The position numbers and the translations under genes were made by a program. The notes beneath the pieces are model-generated. The model did no database searches and was not told the origin of the DNA. It worked only from the letters and a program-made list of their open reading frames with translations. This document shows, piece after piece, positions 11,339-25,000 of a stretch of 64,000 bases of DNA; position 1 is the first letter of the stretch; each line of letters opens with the position of its first letter. Source of the DNA: Cladochytrium replicatum (Eukaryota; Chytridiomycota; Chytridiomycetes; Cladochytriales; Cladochytriaceae); NCBI GenBank assembly GCA_025526935.1, contig JAHLKD010000020.1, positions 522,901-586,900 on the forward strand, written 5' to 3'.

Positions 11339-12555
11339 TTAAACGGTATACTTGGCTGCTGCTCGGTCGAAGAGTGACTCCTTGTTTGCTTTCTCGACAA
11401 CAAGTGGGTGGGAAGGAGCAACATCGGTGAGCAATCTGCATGGATGAGAGTTCATGTAAATTGTTAGAAACCTAGACCAGTGTCGATGTATCGCGCACGT
11501 TATATACTGCGAGATGGCATCTGCAGTCTTCCCAGTCGCGTAGCCGCACACAATCAAGTTCGCAAGGGTATCCGGATCAGAGTTGCTCTATGCACAAACA
11601 AACAATCCTTCAGAAGAGCCCGGGGAAAATTCTCATCGACTTTACCTTGCTCAAGGCATCTTGAAGCAAGCGCTCTGCATCTGCAAATCTTCCGAGCTGC
11701 ATTCGGCAGACAGCCTGAGCAGTCAAAAGTTTAGCCGTAGTGGTTTTCGATGATGCGAGCTCTTCAAAGACATAGAACGCATCTTGGATTCGACCCTCTC
11801 CTCCCTTGTAGAAACTTAAGCTAAGGAAGTTCGGAAAACTGATTTTGTGATACCAAGTAGAGATGGGTCCACGCTTCAGCCAACTGTGCTAGGGTGGCGT
11901 CGTCTGCCCAAGATTTGAGCCCTTCGAGTTCCATCAAAGCCAGATCTTGTCGGTCAAGCATGAGGTACGCCTGAATCATCAAAGCGACGCTTTAAGGAGT
12001 TCGAGTTAATTCAAGAAAAGAACCAAAGAATTGAATTAAATACACACCAGTCAATACTCTTTGAGTGCCCAGCAACCGCTTTGAGCGCATCCTCCCAATA
12101 TCCTCCAGCCAAGAATGCCGCACCCGCAACACTTCCCAAAAGCGAGCTGCCACTTGCTCCAGAGACTAGAGCTCTCAACTCGTCAACAGCATCTTCGTTG
12201 GGCTTCCCGCTTCTTTGCAGCTCACGGTAAAGCTGTACGGAAAGTCGTACAGCCTTGAGCTCTTCTGGCGCGGATTGAGGGTCAACCTCATTCTCGACAG
12301 TAGAGTAGCGTCCCAGCGCAATTTGAGAGCGGTAGAGAAGAGTCTGCTGCTCCAAAAAGATGCGGGGTTCGCTTGAGCGGGTGACTGTGCATTCGTTGAT
12401 CACTTGTTGATACGCGCCGATGTAGAACAGGTTGCGAACGTGAAGGAGTTCATCTGCAATGAATCCAGCCACCGAAGAATGCGCCCAAAACATGAGTCTT
12501 GCATTAACAGATTAGAATCGATTTCATTCACATTCGTACCAAAGCCGTTGCTCAT
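11339..12555 (-). CDS. COPE: Coatomer subunit epsilon
   Basis: Epsilon-COP is a TPR-like solenoid that, with alpha-COP, forms part of the COPI coat for Golgi-to-ER retrograde transport. The first exon is tiny (MSNGF, ATG12555) and splices to DELLHVRNLFYIGAYQ, the classic N-terminus of the family. The helical repeat core follows (TLLYRSQIALGRY, AVRLSVQLY, AAFLAGGYWEDALKAV), then exons with MIQAYLMLDRQDLALMELE, LAEAWTHLYLGGEGRIQDAFYVFEEL and LTAQAVCRMQLGRFADAERLL. The C-terminal exons give DPDTLANLIVCGYATGK and SHPLVVEKANKESLFDRAA, ending AAKYTV. Length is about 290 residues, normal for the family. It is divergently transcribed from the ING gene with only 41 bp between start codons. Confidence 0.92.
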
Positions 12556-12596
12556 TTTGAGGTGCACGACGCCACAAGTCCTTGCACCCACACCCA
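12556..12596. promoter_or_regulatory. 41-bp divergent intergenic spacer (COPE/ING)
   Basis: The two start codons are head to head with 41 bp between them. Transcripts of the two genes must therefore either overlap at their 5' ends or have very short leaders. No TATA box is visible in the spacer. Confidence 0.6.
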
Positions 12597-14056
12597 ATGC
12601 TATACCTGGAAGACTATCTGGATGGTGAGGGCAATGCTAGAGGGGAATCTGCTTGGACTAAAGAAAATCGCTTTTGTTTCAGTCGTGGAAGCTCTCCCGC
12701 TAGAGTTACAACGCAATTTCTCCCTGGTCAGTAGAAAGGAAAGATCAACCACTTAGTTGAATACTCACCCGTCATTCTCCCCAGATGAGAGAGCTTGATG
12801 CAGCTGCTCAAGGTACAGTGATACTACACAAATGCGTTGTCCTATCTGATGGTCCGTTTTCAGATACGATCCGGCAAGTAGAGGAGCAAACAACGGAATT
12901 CATGGAAAAGGTGGCCGATTTGAACCCGGAAGAGCACGCCGACAGGCTGTCCAAGCTCGCGGAGACATTCAAGGAAACACTGAAGCACGGGGAGGACAAA
13001 GTATCTCTCGCAATGCAAACTTATGATATGGTATGCATATATCAAGAAGCTCTGTTTTCAAAATCTCAGAGGATTCGGTTTCATACCTCTTCAGGTCGAT
13101 CGTCATATACGGAGACTAGATGATGATATTCAAAAGTTTCAGGAAGAGCAAATGACTGGACCACGATTGTCCTCAGAGAAGAAAAGACAAAGAGAGCCCT
13201 CAACGCAGAAGTATATCTCAGGTACGACGAATAAGAATCTACCTTATTCGTTAATTAATTTTTGATCTTTAGATGCAACTCCTAAACGTATAAAACATGC
13301 CAGCTTGATCCATTTCAATTTCTCTGACCTTCAGCTTTTTGTAGGTCCGAAAATGAAGAAATCAGGCGAGAGAACAACTGCATCTCAGATAATCGCATCC
13401 GCTGCTTCATCATCTGTTCTCCCCATTGATGCAGCCGCTGGAGCTGCGGCGTTGGTTTCTGCCGCTGGTAGCGCAATTTCAGTCTTTGGAGGGAATGATG
13501 GTTCCACTCCAACGGGAACGCCGCGTAAGGATCGAATGAGGCAGAATGGACGAGGTCCGAGGATTACAAGCAGCAGCAATCAGAAAGGGTAAAATGTGGC
13601 ATATTCTTCACTGGCACAACCACTCATACCTCTAAATTTGTGCCGAATAAGTGATATCAAAGGGAAAGGCGGAATGGGATTGGACATGGCTGTGGATCCT
13701 TCAGAACCAACATATTGTATCTGCAATCAAGTTTCGTATGGTGAAATGATTGGTAAGTTTTCGACTTTCTTTGTGAACGAAGTGATGCTCACTTTTCAAT
13801 AACAGCGGTAAGTAAAGGGTGGTTCTGAAAGCTGGCAATCATTGATCTGGGCTGTTTCGTTGATGTTTCTTAAATGCAGTGCGACGATGATGAGGTACGT
13901 GTAAGCATCGGACGAGGTTGATCATAGAGCTAACAATTTATAATACAGTGCGTTGGCCAATGGTTTCACTATACCTGCGTAGGTTTGACCGGACAGGTTA
14001 AAGGAAAGTGGTACTGTCCTGATTGCACCGCCAAGCGAGCATCGGGTCGGCGATAG
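12597..14056 (+). CDS. ING-family chromatin reader (PHD-finger protein)
   Basis: ING proteins read H3K4me3 and anchor histone acetyltransferase or deacetylase complexes. The N-terminal ING domain is spread over small exons: [33 protein letters not shown], then [19 protein letters not shown] and [19 protein letters not shown] low-complexity Ala/Ser/Gly region follows (13,350-13,590). The C-terminal PHD finger carries the full C4HC3 set: [38 protein letters not shown], with a short basic tail ending ASGRR. To keep frame through the PHD finger, the gene needs a 2-nt exon (13806-13807) and a 15-nt exon (13880-13894); another 15-nt exon lies at 13273-13287. The nearest relatives are yeast Yng1/Yng2/Pho23 and human ING proteins; which subgroup is not decided. 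Confidence 0.9.
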
Positions 14057-14298
14057 AGCCATTTGATACTGTTCCCCTATTCACTATTTATCCCTCTTTT
14101 GTTTTATTGGAGATAATGTATAGCTTTGGATCTTCAATCCGCCATCGTTCATCCATAGAATGTCCCAAATTTAATTGTGCCTTCTACCGTATTCACTTTG
14201 GTGATGCTAATGTCCGCTTCTTACGTTTCTTTTTCGATGACGATGGTGGGCTGCAGATCGGACGTTCAGACACCACATCGTACCGCCATATTGTTGAC

Positions 14299-16911
14299 TC
14301 ACCTTGTTACCGATGTTGTTGGCGATCCGCGTGGTACAAGCTGATCCAGATCTTGCCGCAAACCATCCAAAACGGGTGTGTCAGGCTTAACTACTTCCTT
14401 TACGGTCATGTTTCCATCCCACCCGAGCCCAAGACCATGACCCTCATCTGACGTATGTCCAGTCCATTGTGTTTCTTCACCATCAACCCAGCTCTCCTTC
14501 AACCCACTTGCCCGTGCTACTTGTTGATCGACCGTGTCGTCCGGCACCGTTAACGAAAACCTTCTGCTGGGCCATGGGCTACCGAATGCTGCCCCACCCC
14601 AAAGTCGTTCTCCTCTCGGTCTAATGTAGTCTGTGTAGAGTTTCATTGCTCTTGGCGATTTCCATCTTCCTGCTTCTCGACCCGCTCGACCTGGGTCATC
14701 CACAGTATCCCGATCTGGTCCCAAAGGTGATCCCACTTGGAAAATCTCGGCCGCAGTCTCTTTGACTCCATGCAGGATCCCTTGCACGTAATTCCAGATG
14801 GTTCGGCCGAAGAATAGTGAAATAATGAGAACAGCATTCCAAACCATCAAATGAATCATCTGACGGCATAGAGATCAATAATTTGATATGAAGTTAAGAA
14901 AAAGAACGACTTGCCTGCTCCTTTAACGATTCAACAACCGAAAGGTATTGGGCTTGTATTTCGCGATGCACTTTTCGTTCGCGATCAAGTTCTCGATAGA
15001 AATACTCCCACTGCGCTTCGCTACGTTTGTTCTGGAGTCTTTGCTCTTAGTAAGATAGTCATAGTCAATTACACAAGACGCACCAGAAGATGTAACGATT
15101 CTGTAAACGTCTGGTTGAGTTTGCTCCGGCTATCCTCGAGTCTCAAGAAGATAAGATTGAGGGCCTGGCTCTGCTCCTCCAGATATTTGTAGGACAGACT
15201 AGCGTTCCGCTCCAGTACAGTGAGTCGCTTCGTAATGCTTTTCAGAACGCTGTCCTGGCCACCTCCCGGTAAACTGGGCCTCGGAAGAACTGTAGGGGTG
15301 ATCGCCGGAGTTTGTTGTGCGGTGCTTTGTGTCGGTGAGCTGAGTAGAGATAGAAATGTGAGAGATACGGCATCTTGATTCGGTTTCACAGACAACGCGT
15401 TTTCTTCAGGAGCCATGCTTGGCACCGACAAATCATAGCTTTTCGCACTAGCCGGGGTAGACAGCTCAGGCGGTACTCCATCTATCCCGAGTGGTTCTGA
15501 GGACATGAACCGGTGGAAAGCATCCGGGTTGAACAGATCCAATATACGCGAAAATCCAACTTGAGAAGTTGGGAATTGAGGCTCAAAGGTTTCATCAAGA
15601 TTCTTTCGGTCTTGCTTCAAATCCGGCATGATCCCAAGTTCAGTTGGAGGTGCTGGAATGGGGACGGTGGGTAGCGCAAGCTTCGTTGGCACAGTATATG
15701 ATGATACATCAGGCGAAGGGAGCTCCGATGTGTTAGACGCAACAGATGCGTCGGTCACCGCACATTCCGGCCCGAAACAATCGCCATCTTCGAGGTCCTC
15801 CAGCATAGTCTTCCCAAAGACTTCAACCGAACTCAACGGACAGTAATACTCGTTGCTGTAATGAGTCAGAAAATCAAAACGAATCAATCGAGCCCAGACT
15901 TTCGGATCTTTAATGGTAAAATCCTACAGGCTGCACATCAAAAATGACAATGGTCGGAGAGAAGGAGCCTTACCTGGTTTCCTCTAACATTCTTTGCCAC
16001 AAAGTGACCTTTAAGAAAACGATGTCCGATAAGAACCACTAAGAATATTACCGATACTTTTGGATCTCACCAAGCTCGACCCAATCGTTGGCGTTGTTTT
16101 CGCGAACTGACACCTTGAAATCCTTGTACATTGAAGAGAAGAACTCGTACATTCCCAATGAAACAGTTTGAACCAAAATGTCATCGCAGAGGCGGATAAC
16201 GACAAACTTCTCCGGTGCTTTGCATTTGTTCAGCATGTACACGTCCTTGTCCTTCTTCAAGATCGAGCTTGTGGTAGTCGCACCTTCATTTGTAAACACT
16301 ACATTTGCACCGCACTCAGAGCGAGCGTAGTTGACACCCTTTGTTCTCACTGGTTGCATAACGATTGGCGAAGCTGTTGGTGTCGTTGGTGGGTTCTCAT
16401 GGTCGGAGTGGACTGGAAAGGCCTGGTGCGATTCAACATGTGAAGTTGTTGTTGGATCAGAAGCAACAACCGTTGCTGGCGGATCTGGCTGAAATGATAT
16501 TTGTGCCGACTCCTCATCACGTTTCGCTTCTTCCACGACGGACTCCTCTGCCCTAGACTCCAAATTATCCACATTCTCTTCATCTGCGATTACGGATGCG
16601 GTGATTTTCGCAATATCCAACGACTCCTCAACGATGGTGTCTGTTTCCTTAGTTGTTGGTACGTATATTTCATCGTCACTTTGCTGCGCTTTGAGAAATG
16701 TTTCAACTGGAATATTCCTTTCCTCTGCTGTGATTTCCGACTGAAGTTTTGGTAGTGGTAGGAACAGTGCTCCATCGTTGTTCCACTCTGTTTCAAGGCA
16801 AAGCTGGCCACACGAGACTGGGCAAACTTCACGTAATGGTGCATCGCATATGTTCAGCGCCAGACCGCAAGGCAGAACGAGCAACGCGAGGATAACCGGC
16901 GCAACGTGCAT
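14299..16911 (-). CDS. SUN-like protein of the Slp1/SUCO (osteopotentia) family
   Basis: This is a secretory/ER protein with a mid-protein SUN domain. ATG16911 opens a signal peptide (MHVAPVILALLVLPCGLAL). An acidic Ser/Thr-rich region follows (16,440-16,800), then the SUN-like domain: GVNYARSECGANVVF, ILKKDKDVYMLNKC, FVVIRLCDDILVQTVSLGMYEF, FKVSVRENNANDWVELG, then after an intron KVWARLIRFDFLTHYSNEYYCPLSSVEVFG, which is the family signature region. A Pro/Ser-rich linker, a coiled coil (SLSYKYLEEQSQALNLIF and following), and a C-terminal membrane helix near 14,780-14,850 (MVWNAVLIISLFFG) come next, with a tail ending TTSVTR. Yeast Slp1 works with Emp65 to protect folding proteins in the ER. 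The gene is divergent from the SDR gene (67 bp between starts). Confidence 0.88.
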
Positions 16912-16978
16912 GTGTTTGTTCAGCGGTGGATTTTCATTCCATTCAAAGCCAAAGCAACACAATTACGCGTTGAATTTG
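16912..16978. promoter_or_regulatory. 67-bp divergent spacer (SLP1-like/SDR)
   Basis: The start codons of the Slp1/SUCO-like gene (minus) and the SDR gene (plus) are 67 bp apart, so both promoters must lie in or overlap this interval or the neighbouring coding exons. No core element is obvious. Confidence 0.5.
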
Positions 16979-18108
16979 ATGGTTTCGACGGCGGTGATCA
17001 CCGGAGCATCTGGAGCAATCGGGCTAGCAATAGCGAGAACAATTGTTACACGACACTCGATGGACGTCGTTCTGATCGGGAGACGCACGGATGCCTTGGA
17101 ACGAGCAAAATCGGCTATAAGAACACACACAACAGCAACTGAACGACGGATCACCACAATTCCGTGCGATGTCGCCGACCCTGAGGACGTTGCAGGGATG
17201 GCAAAGGTAATGAAGCATATCTGTATTACCATTTTGCTGAGCATTTATTAGTGTGCCATGGAAGAAGCAACTGGAGACATATCCTGTGTTGTTAATGCTG
17301 CAGGTATAAATCGGCGGGCTTACACTTTTTCTTTTCTTAAATGCTTTATTGGAATTTAATCTCAGGCATTTCGATCGATGGGTTGTTAATGACTCAACCG
17401 CTCAAAGATATATCAAGCATTGTCACAACCAACCTAATCGGCACCATTAACGTAACCAGAGCTTTTCTAAAGCCGATGATAAAGCAAAGATCAGGTAGCT
17501 TGATCGTAACCGTCCAGGACTATTGTACCGACAAATATTGCAGGCTCGGTCATCAACATATCTTCTGTAGTTGGGATTAGCGGGAATCAAGGGCAAAGTG
17601 TGTACGCTGCGTCCAAGGCCGGAATAATTGGTAAATATCGGGGAAAACATAGAGAACTGGATTCCTTCGTGACCTAGGTGTTCAGAGTAGGCTTCACCAA
17701 GTCCCTCGCAAAAGAAATTGGCCCCCGTGGACTGAGGGTTAATGCAATCGCACCTGGATTCATTGAATCGGATATGACCTCTGGTACTGAACATTTGCAA
17801 TGCATGACAGGCTGTAGAACTTACAATATTTGCGCTTTAAAGGAATTTCTGACGAGATTAGGGAGAAGTATATCAACGCGTGTGCTCTGCGACGATTTGG
17901 GACACCAGAGGTATTATACTGATAGTATGAGATCTTGTTTTGCCTGATGCTAAATATGGTATATTAAGGAGGTCGCCCACTGCGTTTCGTTCCTGCTTGA
18001 AGCTAGATACATCACCGGGCAGGTACCGTCTTAAAAAACTTATCGAGCTTATGAGCTCATTGATCGTGATAACAGTGCTTGGTGGTCGATGGTGGTCTTT
18101 CCATCTAG
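16979..18108 (+). CDS. Short-chain dehydrogenase/reductase, FabG/CBR4-like
   Basis: A classical SDR using NAD(P)H. Exon 1 has the cofactor motif [15 protein letters not shown] and ends with [14 protein letters not shown]. Later exons give [41 protein letters not shown] with the catalytic Ser, and VYAASKAG with the catalytic Tyr and Lys. [28 protein letters not shown] is interrupted normally by introns, and the end is [28 protein letters not shown] and [10 protein letters not shown] with stop 18106-18108. This order and the LVVDGG ending match 3-oxoacyl-ACP reductase (FabG) and human CBR4, a mitochondrial type II fatty-acid synthesis enzyme. No clear mitochondrial presequence is present, so location is not decided. 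Introns are short and frame-consistent. Confidence 0.85.
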
Positions 18109-20246
18109 TAGTGGATATTGGTGGCATCAATAGTGGCGAAATTTGCGTTCCTCAAACAATAGGCTGTTGTTGATATGCTGAATGAAATTCGTATGATGCT
18201 GAGGGGTTTTGTGATCTTGAGTTCTGATTGTACCATGGAAGTTCAACCCAGTTCCCCAGGCTCTCTCGTTATTGGACACAAGCTCACTTGCACGATTATG
18301 GTGTATTCATTCATACTAATAATAATCTGGAAAAGGCTGTGGATCTGATTGTTAACTGTAATCGGACTGTTTTCATTGAGATTGGATTGTTAATAAACCC
18401 TTACCTTTTTGATTCAATCCTTTAGCTATGCGCTTCACACGGTAGCAACGTCCTGGTACGACAATCCATACCCGCTTTGACTGGAAAGCTAAGACGACTC
18501 TTTTAAGGTCACGTAATCAAGTGTCAACTTTCCGTTCAACCTTGAAAGCTCACAGTCGTCGCTTCAAAACAAGCAATTTGATCAGCTGCATTTACGGCTG
18601 AAATATATCCAATACAAAGAACCTCTATGCTCGAAACATTATGCGGACTGTCTCAAACATGCCTCTTTGCACGAGCTACACAATGCGGGAGGTAAGTTTG
18701 GCTGAAATATGATCTCTATGATGTTATCAAAATCTGTTTGGACGATTTTTAGGGAACATACATGGTCCACCTCAAGAGCCAGACCCGTACATCATATTGC
18801 TAACGCAAGACATATTGTTGAGCGAGGGAGTTCTCGTTTCAACACTTCCCCAAGCCGCTGTTCAGTATGAATTGACCGTAGTAACTCTATCAAAACACTC
18901 ACCGCGATATTTTTCAGATTTGTTTTTTACGGACTAACGGAGATCATTTTCGCAAGTATTTTGTCAACGAGTTTGACGTGGTCAAACTTATACGAAAAGT
19001 TCAGTCCCTTCTGCAATGTATGACGAGCTTTGGCCGTCAATGTTGGACACCAGTTCTTCGAGCAGGCACTTGATCTGAGATGTGTTTTCGGAGGAGTTGA
19101 TGCGCAACTCCGCGATGGTTCTCTCTCGTTCTTGACATGTACTGTTTCAGGTTTCCTCAGCTCTGTTAAGCGATTTGGAAGGTCTACTCGTACTACGAGT
19201 ACAAGATTGTTCTGGATATCTTCTTCGGAGAGCCTGGAGGGACAGAAACAGTAATGCGCACCTGGAGTACATTGAGTGCTTCAACGAAGTAAAGGAAATA
19301 TTCGTGAAATTATAGTGTGACTATCTGACATACTTGCATTGCCAAGCGAACCAAAATTAAATAGTTTCCATTAGATACGGACGTCGTAATATCAGGTTAT
19401 GCAGGTGAACTGTGGTTGAAGGGCAGCACAAAATGCGAGCATCAATCGGAATCAGTGGAGCGGGTCGTCTGGAAGCACACTGCTTTCATCTGCGCTTAAT
19501 TCCCCAGCATTTTTCGAGGACTGGGGGATCATCAGTCTCATCAGAAGTCGACCACAACAGTGGGGCTCGTTGGACCCGCAACGTAGTACTGCAGGGACGA
19601 GCACAAGCGGTCCTTTGAACACGGAAGCTGCACCTCTTGTGCTGATGAACTGCTCACCGCTCGCCCAGCTTATTATACTTTTGCAATGGCTTTCAACCAG
19701 CTGCGCTCGTCCCCAGCGTGTCGCTCATGAAACCTCTCTGCGCTTTGGTTGCTGACTCCACGATCAAGTGCGAATACGCGACTATACGCTTTGTTTGAGG
19801 AAAACGGAGAGTGTACGCCTCCTTCGACAGCAGGGAGGACTCAGTGGGCGGCTACGAGCAGGCTTTTCGTGGAGCTTCCAAGTGGTTGCTTTGGGATTCT
19901 ATAGTTACGTCTATTGGCAGAATAGCCAGGTATCTCCGACATCGGTCGTGGGGAACCAGTTCGAATGGAAGTGGTTGTCGCGCGGGCAACTGGAAGGGCA
20001 GACGGATGTTGATGTGGTGCACGCATTGGTTAAGGACATGGAAGTTCCCAACATGGCGAACATTCAGTAAGGGAATTGTGAAAAATAGCCGAGTTGCATT
20101 CATGCCCGCAATCGATCTTCAAACAAACCAATTTTTTACATTACTGCTGATCAGCACATTAAGTTGCCAGGTTGAAAAGCAAAGTCATAAGAGGATGATG
20201 TACGGTGCTATGCAAGCAAATGTTGATATGGACGGCTATGCATAAT
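18109..20246. other. Unresolved region with coding-like segments
   Basis: No gene could be assigned. On the plus strand, a spliced reading at about 18,560-19,022 (intron GT18711-AG18760 or near it) gives DPYIILLTQDILLSEGVLV followed by a hydrophobic tail ending EKFSPFCNV. On the minus strand, 18,988-19,130 can be read as a coiled-coil-like C-terminus (RERTIAELRINSS, IKCLLEELVSNI). On the plus strand, 19,800-19,920 can be read as VYASFDSREDSVGGYEQAF. These are mutually incompatible, and I recognise no family in any of them. The stretch may hold one or two fast-evolving genes or decayed ones. Confidence 0.3.
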
Positions 20247-21595
<1,349 letters not shown>

Positions 21596-21621
21596 TCAGG
21601 GTCAAATCTGGTGGGATTGAG

Positions 21622-21630
21622 CCTTTTAAA
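21622..21630 (-). promoter_or_regulatory. TATA-like element upstream of GAPDH
   Basis: Read on the minus strand, the segment TTTAAAAGG lies about 95-100 bp before the GAPDH start codon, a plausible core promoter position for a strongly expressed gene. The rest of 21,527-22,060 shows no other recognisable element. Confidence 0.35.
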
Positions 21631-22060
21631 GCGCGGTTCAGCAGGTTAAGAGGAGAATGGGGTACCAGGGTTAGTTGGTGAGTCAGCGGATTGTAGCGAA
21701 CAATAGAACACGTGCCTCGGTGTATAGGGGACTGTACACAAGAGGAACATGTTTATCAATCTGGTCATCTCTTGAAAGGAAAAGATCTCAATCAGTAGTC
21801 CGTATGTTTTGAATATGGCCATCATATTTTACTGATTACGAATTGAAGGTCGTGGGCTGCAAAAAGCACAGCCAGAGAAACAGCGGAACCAGATGAAAAC
21901 GAATGATTCGAAATAACAATAACAAATCCCAACCCGAGAAGCACACGAAAAACAAATAAAAATAAAGATATGTGAAAAGACCCCATAGCGCTTTTAGTCC
22001 TCATACATAGAACCTAAAGTGAAAAAGATTTAGTATTTCAAACTCTGCTCTTCCGTGGAC

Positions 22061-25000
22061 TTACTTCTTGTTGAGCAAGTAAATAAGCAAGTTGAGGTTC
22101 ACTTTCGCGAGGTCGAACAATGTCATCTGCTGCACGCCGTCGTACTGTGCTTGCAGCAAGTCCTCGAGTCGCAGCTCCATTTTTTCTGCGACTTTCACTC
22201 CCAAAAACGACGCTTCGACCGAAAACACTCCCGCTTCGTCCGAAGCAATCGTCAGCGAAATTTTGTCGTATCTGAAGAGATAAATTAGTCAACGGCCGGC
22301 GGAGCTTTTCATTTTGAAATGCTCACTGTTTGGGGCTGTAATCGGCAACGGATATGAGCACACCCTTCTTGTGCAACACGTCGGCGGTGTACTTGTACGA
22401 TCCGAACTGCGGAACCTTGCCGGACTTTTCGAGCTCTCGGAGGTGGTAATACTGACGTGTGAACATGAACGGAGTTTTCTTTGATTTCCTGCGAAAGAAG
22501 CGCAGCTTTAGCACTTCCGTGCTCGTTTCTCCCCGTTACTGCTTACCCTTTTTTGCTTGTCAGCTGCGTCATACACGAGTTGATGTAGTCGTGATACGAC
22601 TTTTTCTGGTCGTTCAGGTACGTGCTCTTCTCCTCGAGGTTTCCGAACGTCTGTTTCAAGGATAGCAACTCGCGCCGTCGCTGGTTGCGCCTTCTATGTT
22701 TATTGAGCATATCCTATCAAAAAGTTGTGAGCATTGATGTGAATGTTTTGTAAATGCACAGCATACTTTTGCGATGGAATCGATCATGTCCTGGTAGCAG
22801 TTCGCCTTTGACACCTTCCCTTCTTCTTCGAGTCTCCCCATCCCTTCGAGTGCCTTTTTCTTAAGGATGGCAAACGTCATCCTGTAAACAATGGAATTAA
22901 TTTGAGCGTGCATCAAAATTCGCTCTGAACTTACGGTTGTGCGTCAGATCCGCGAAGCAGAGCCGCGTTGCTTCCCATTCCCATACCCGTCGCACTGAGC
23001 GGAGACAAAGGTGACAACCCAGCATCTCGCGACCCGGTCAAGTCGGCAACGGAGCCCATTTTGTCCTTCGCAGCCGCTGCAGCTTCACGTTTCGCCTGTT
23101 GCCGATCGTTCTCGCGTAGCTGAAGTTCGGTAAACTGCTTCTCCTGCTCTTCGGTCACCGGCGCATCAAGCGTCTCGAGCAGGTTCTTGCCGGATTGGAT
23201 GCGTATAACGCTAAGAATGTAGCGTTTTGTCTCCATGAAAATGTTGCGGATTTGCGAATCAGCATCTGATGGATGGAGACGTAAGCAAAATTTTCACGAT
23301 CGCAAGTGTGTTTGACTTTACCATCGATTTTGGCAAAGCGGTTAACGAGAACCAAAGTTACAGCACCCGCGTTGTCCTTAATCTCCGATTGCGGTGGCGG
23401 GTTCCCGAGATCGTTCAAGATCTGGTTGAGCGGATCGTCTTTGCTTGGTTCCTATACGTTGATATTAGCCAACTTACGAAAAATTCCAAAGCCGAAGGAC
23501 TTACAGCTATATCGCCAAGGTTCTCCATCAACGTTCGGTGAACTTGGAAAACTTCGTGAGGAGAGATGAGAATGGTCGGCTTTTGCGTCCTGCTCAAGTC
23601 AACGTATTCGTCGATGTTGAAAAACTCTTCAGCCGTGACCACAGTTGAAGCTAGTTAATAATTACTTCAGTCAGCAAAGGCACAGCGATGTGTTTAATTT
23701 GTTGCTTCATTTACCTTCCAAAAAGAACGAGCCAAAGGTTTTCGCCGATTTTGACAAGTACGCGTTCATTGCTTCCGATTGGTCGTCCTGGTTGAACTGC
23801 TTGTTGACGGAAATTTGATGGAGCATCTTGGCAACTTCTGCCAGATTCTTTCGCTGGGTTGGGGTAATGTTGGACTCGATAACGTCAAATGCTTCGGGGG
23901 CACTAAAAGGAAACAATCTTGAGCAGAGATCACATTCCTGGTCCCAAGTGAGAACTCACACAATCGCCGGGTTCATGTAACGGTAGTAGATCAAGTTTCC
24001 GATGATCTTAACCACTTCGGTTTCGTTTCCTGGGAACTTCGCCTGTATTCCTCATTAGTAAGCAGCAGCGAACGAGATAGGCACACGATTAACACACCAT
24101 AAGACTTTCACGCATCTGCATCGCAATGTACCGGATTCCGTACGGCATCTTCTTGAGCGACCCAACGATCTCGTTCAAGAACGTGTCGGTGATCTCACGA
24201 AGCTTTGCAGAATCTGGAGAACGAAATCGTTGAGAATTTGTCTGGCCAGATAAGCAAATAAATAACTCACGAGCTTGCTGCATAGCCTTGACTTCTGGGT
24301 CCTCGCTAGCAACCTGCGGCGTGACATCGTAGTTCCGTGAGCTCTTCTCACCTGTTCTGGATTCTTCGTCCCGGATCAGTGCACGCAAAATCTGGTTGGG
24401 CGAGATTTAGGTTTTAAAACTTCCTAATTGTAAGAATACTTACCGCGACCGGCTCCGTCTCGAGATCAAGCGAGTTGTTGTTGATGATGCTCTTGACCAA
24501 AGGTTGCAAGAGCTCGCGAAGAAACTGTCGCTCCTTCGCTCCACGAGTGTAGTGGAGAACCAATTTGATGAAGAGAGGGTTGGCTCGCCAGAACTCGCCT
24601 AAGTCGCTGATCTCATCGATTTCGATTTTGATAGCTGCCTATGAGGGAATTCAAAATGTCTGGTCAGTCGATGTTGAAGCAGAGAGTATTTGCATGGGAA
24701 AATACTTTAATCAAGTTCAAAAACAGGTACTCCTCGCGAGTGTTTTGCGCGTAGCCGTACAGTGTCAGCACGATGTTCTCAAGCAACTTAGTGACGACTC
24801 CGCCGCTCGTCTTGTTAAGTATGAACATGAGACGAGCAAGGTAGATCGGCTGGGTCTGGAGAAGGTAAAACAAGTTCTGGTAGTGCTCAACTTTCGCTCG
24901 CGACTCCTTATCCCGCGCAGCGAATGGGTTATGCTTCAATCCGTCATCGCTCAAAAGATTGCTCTCTGAAAGAGCGATGCGAGCCTTCTTCGATGTGAGG

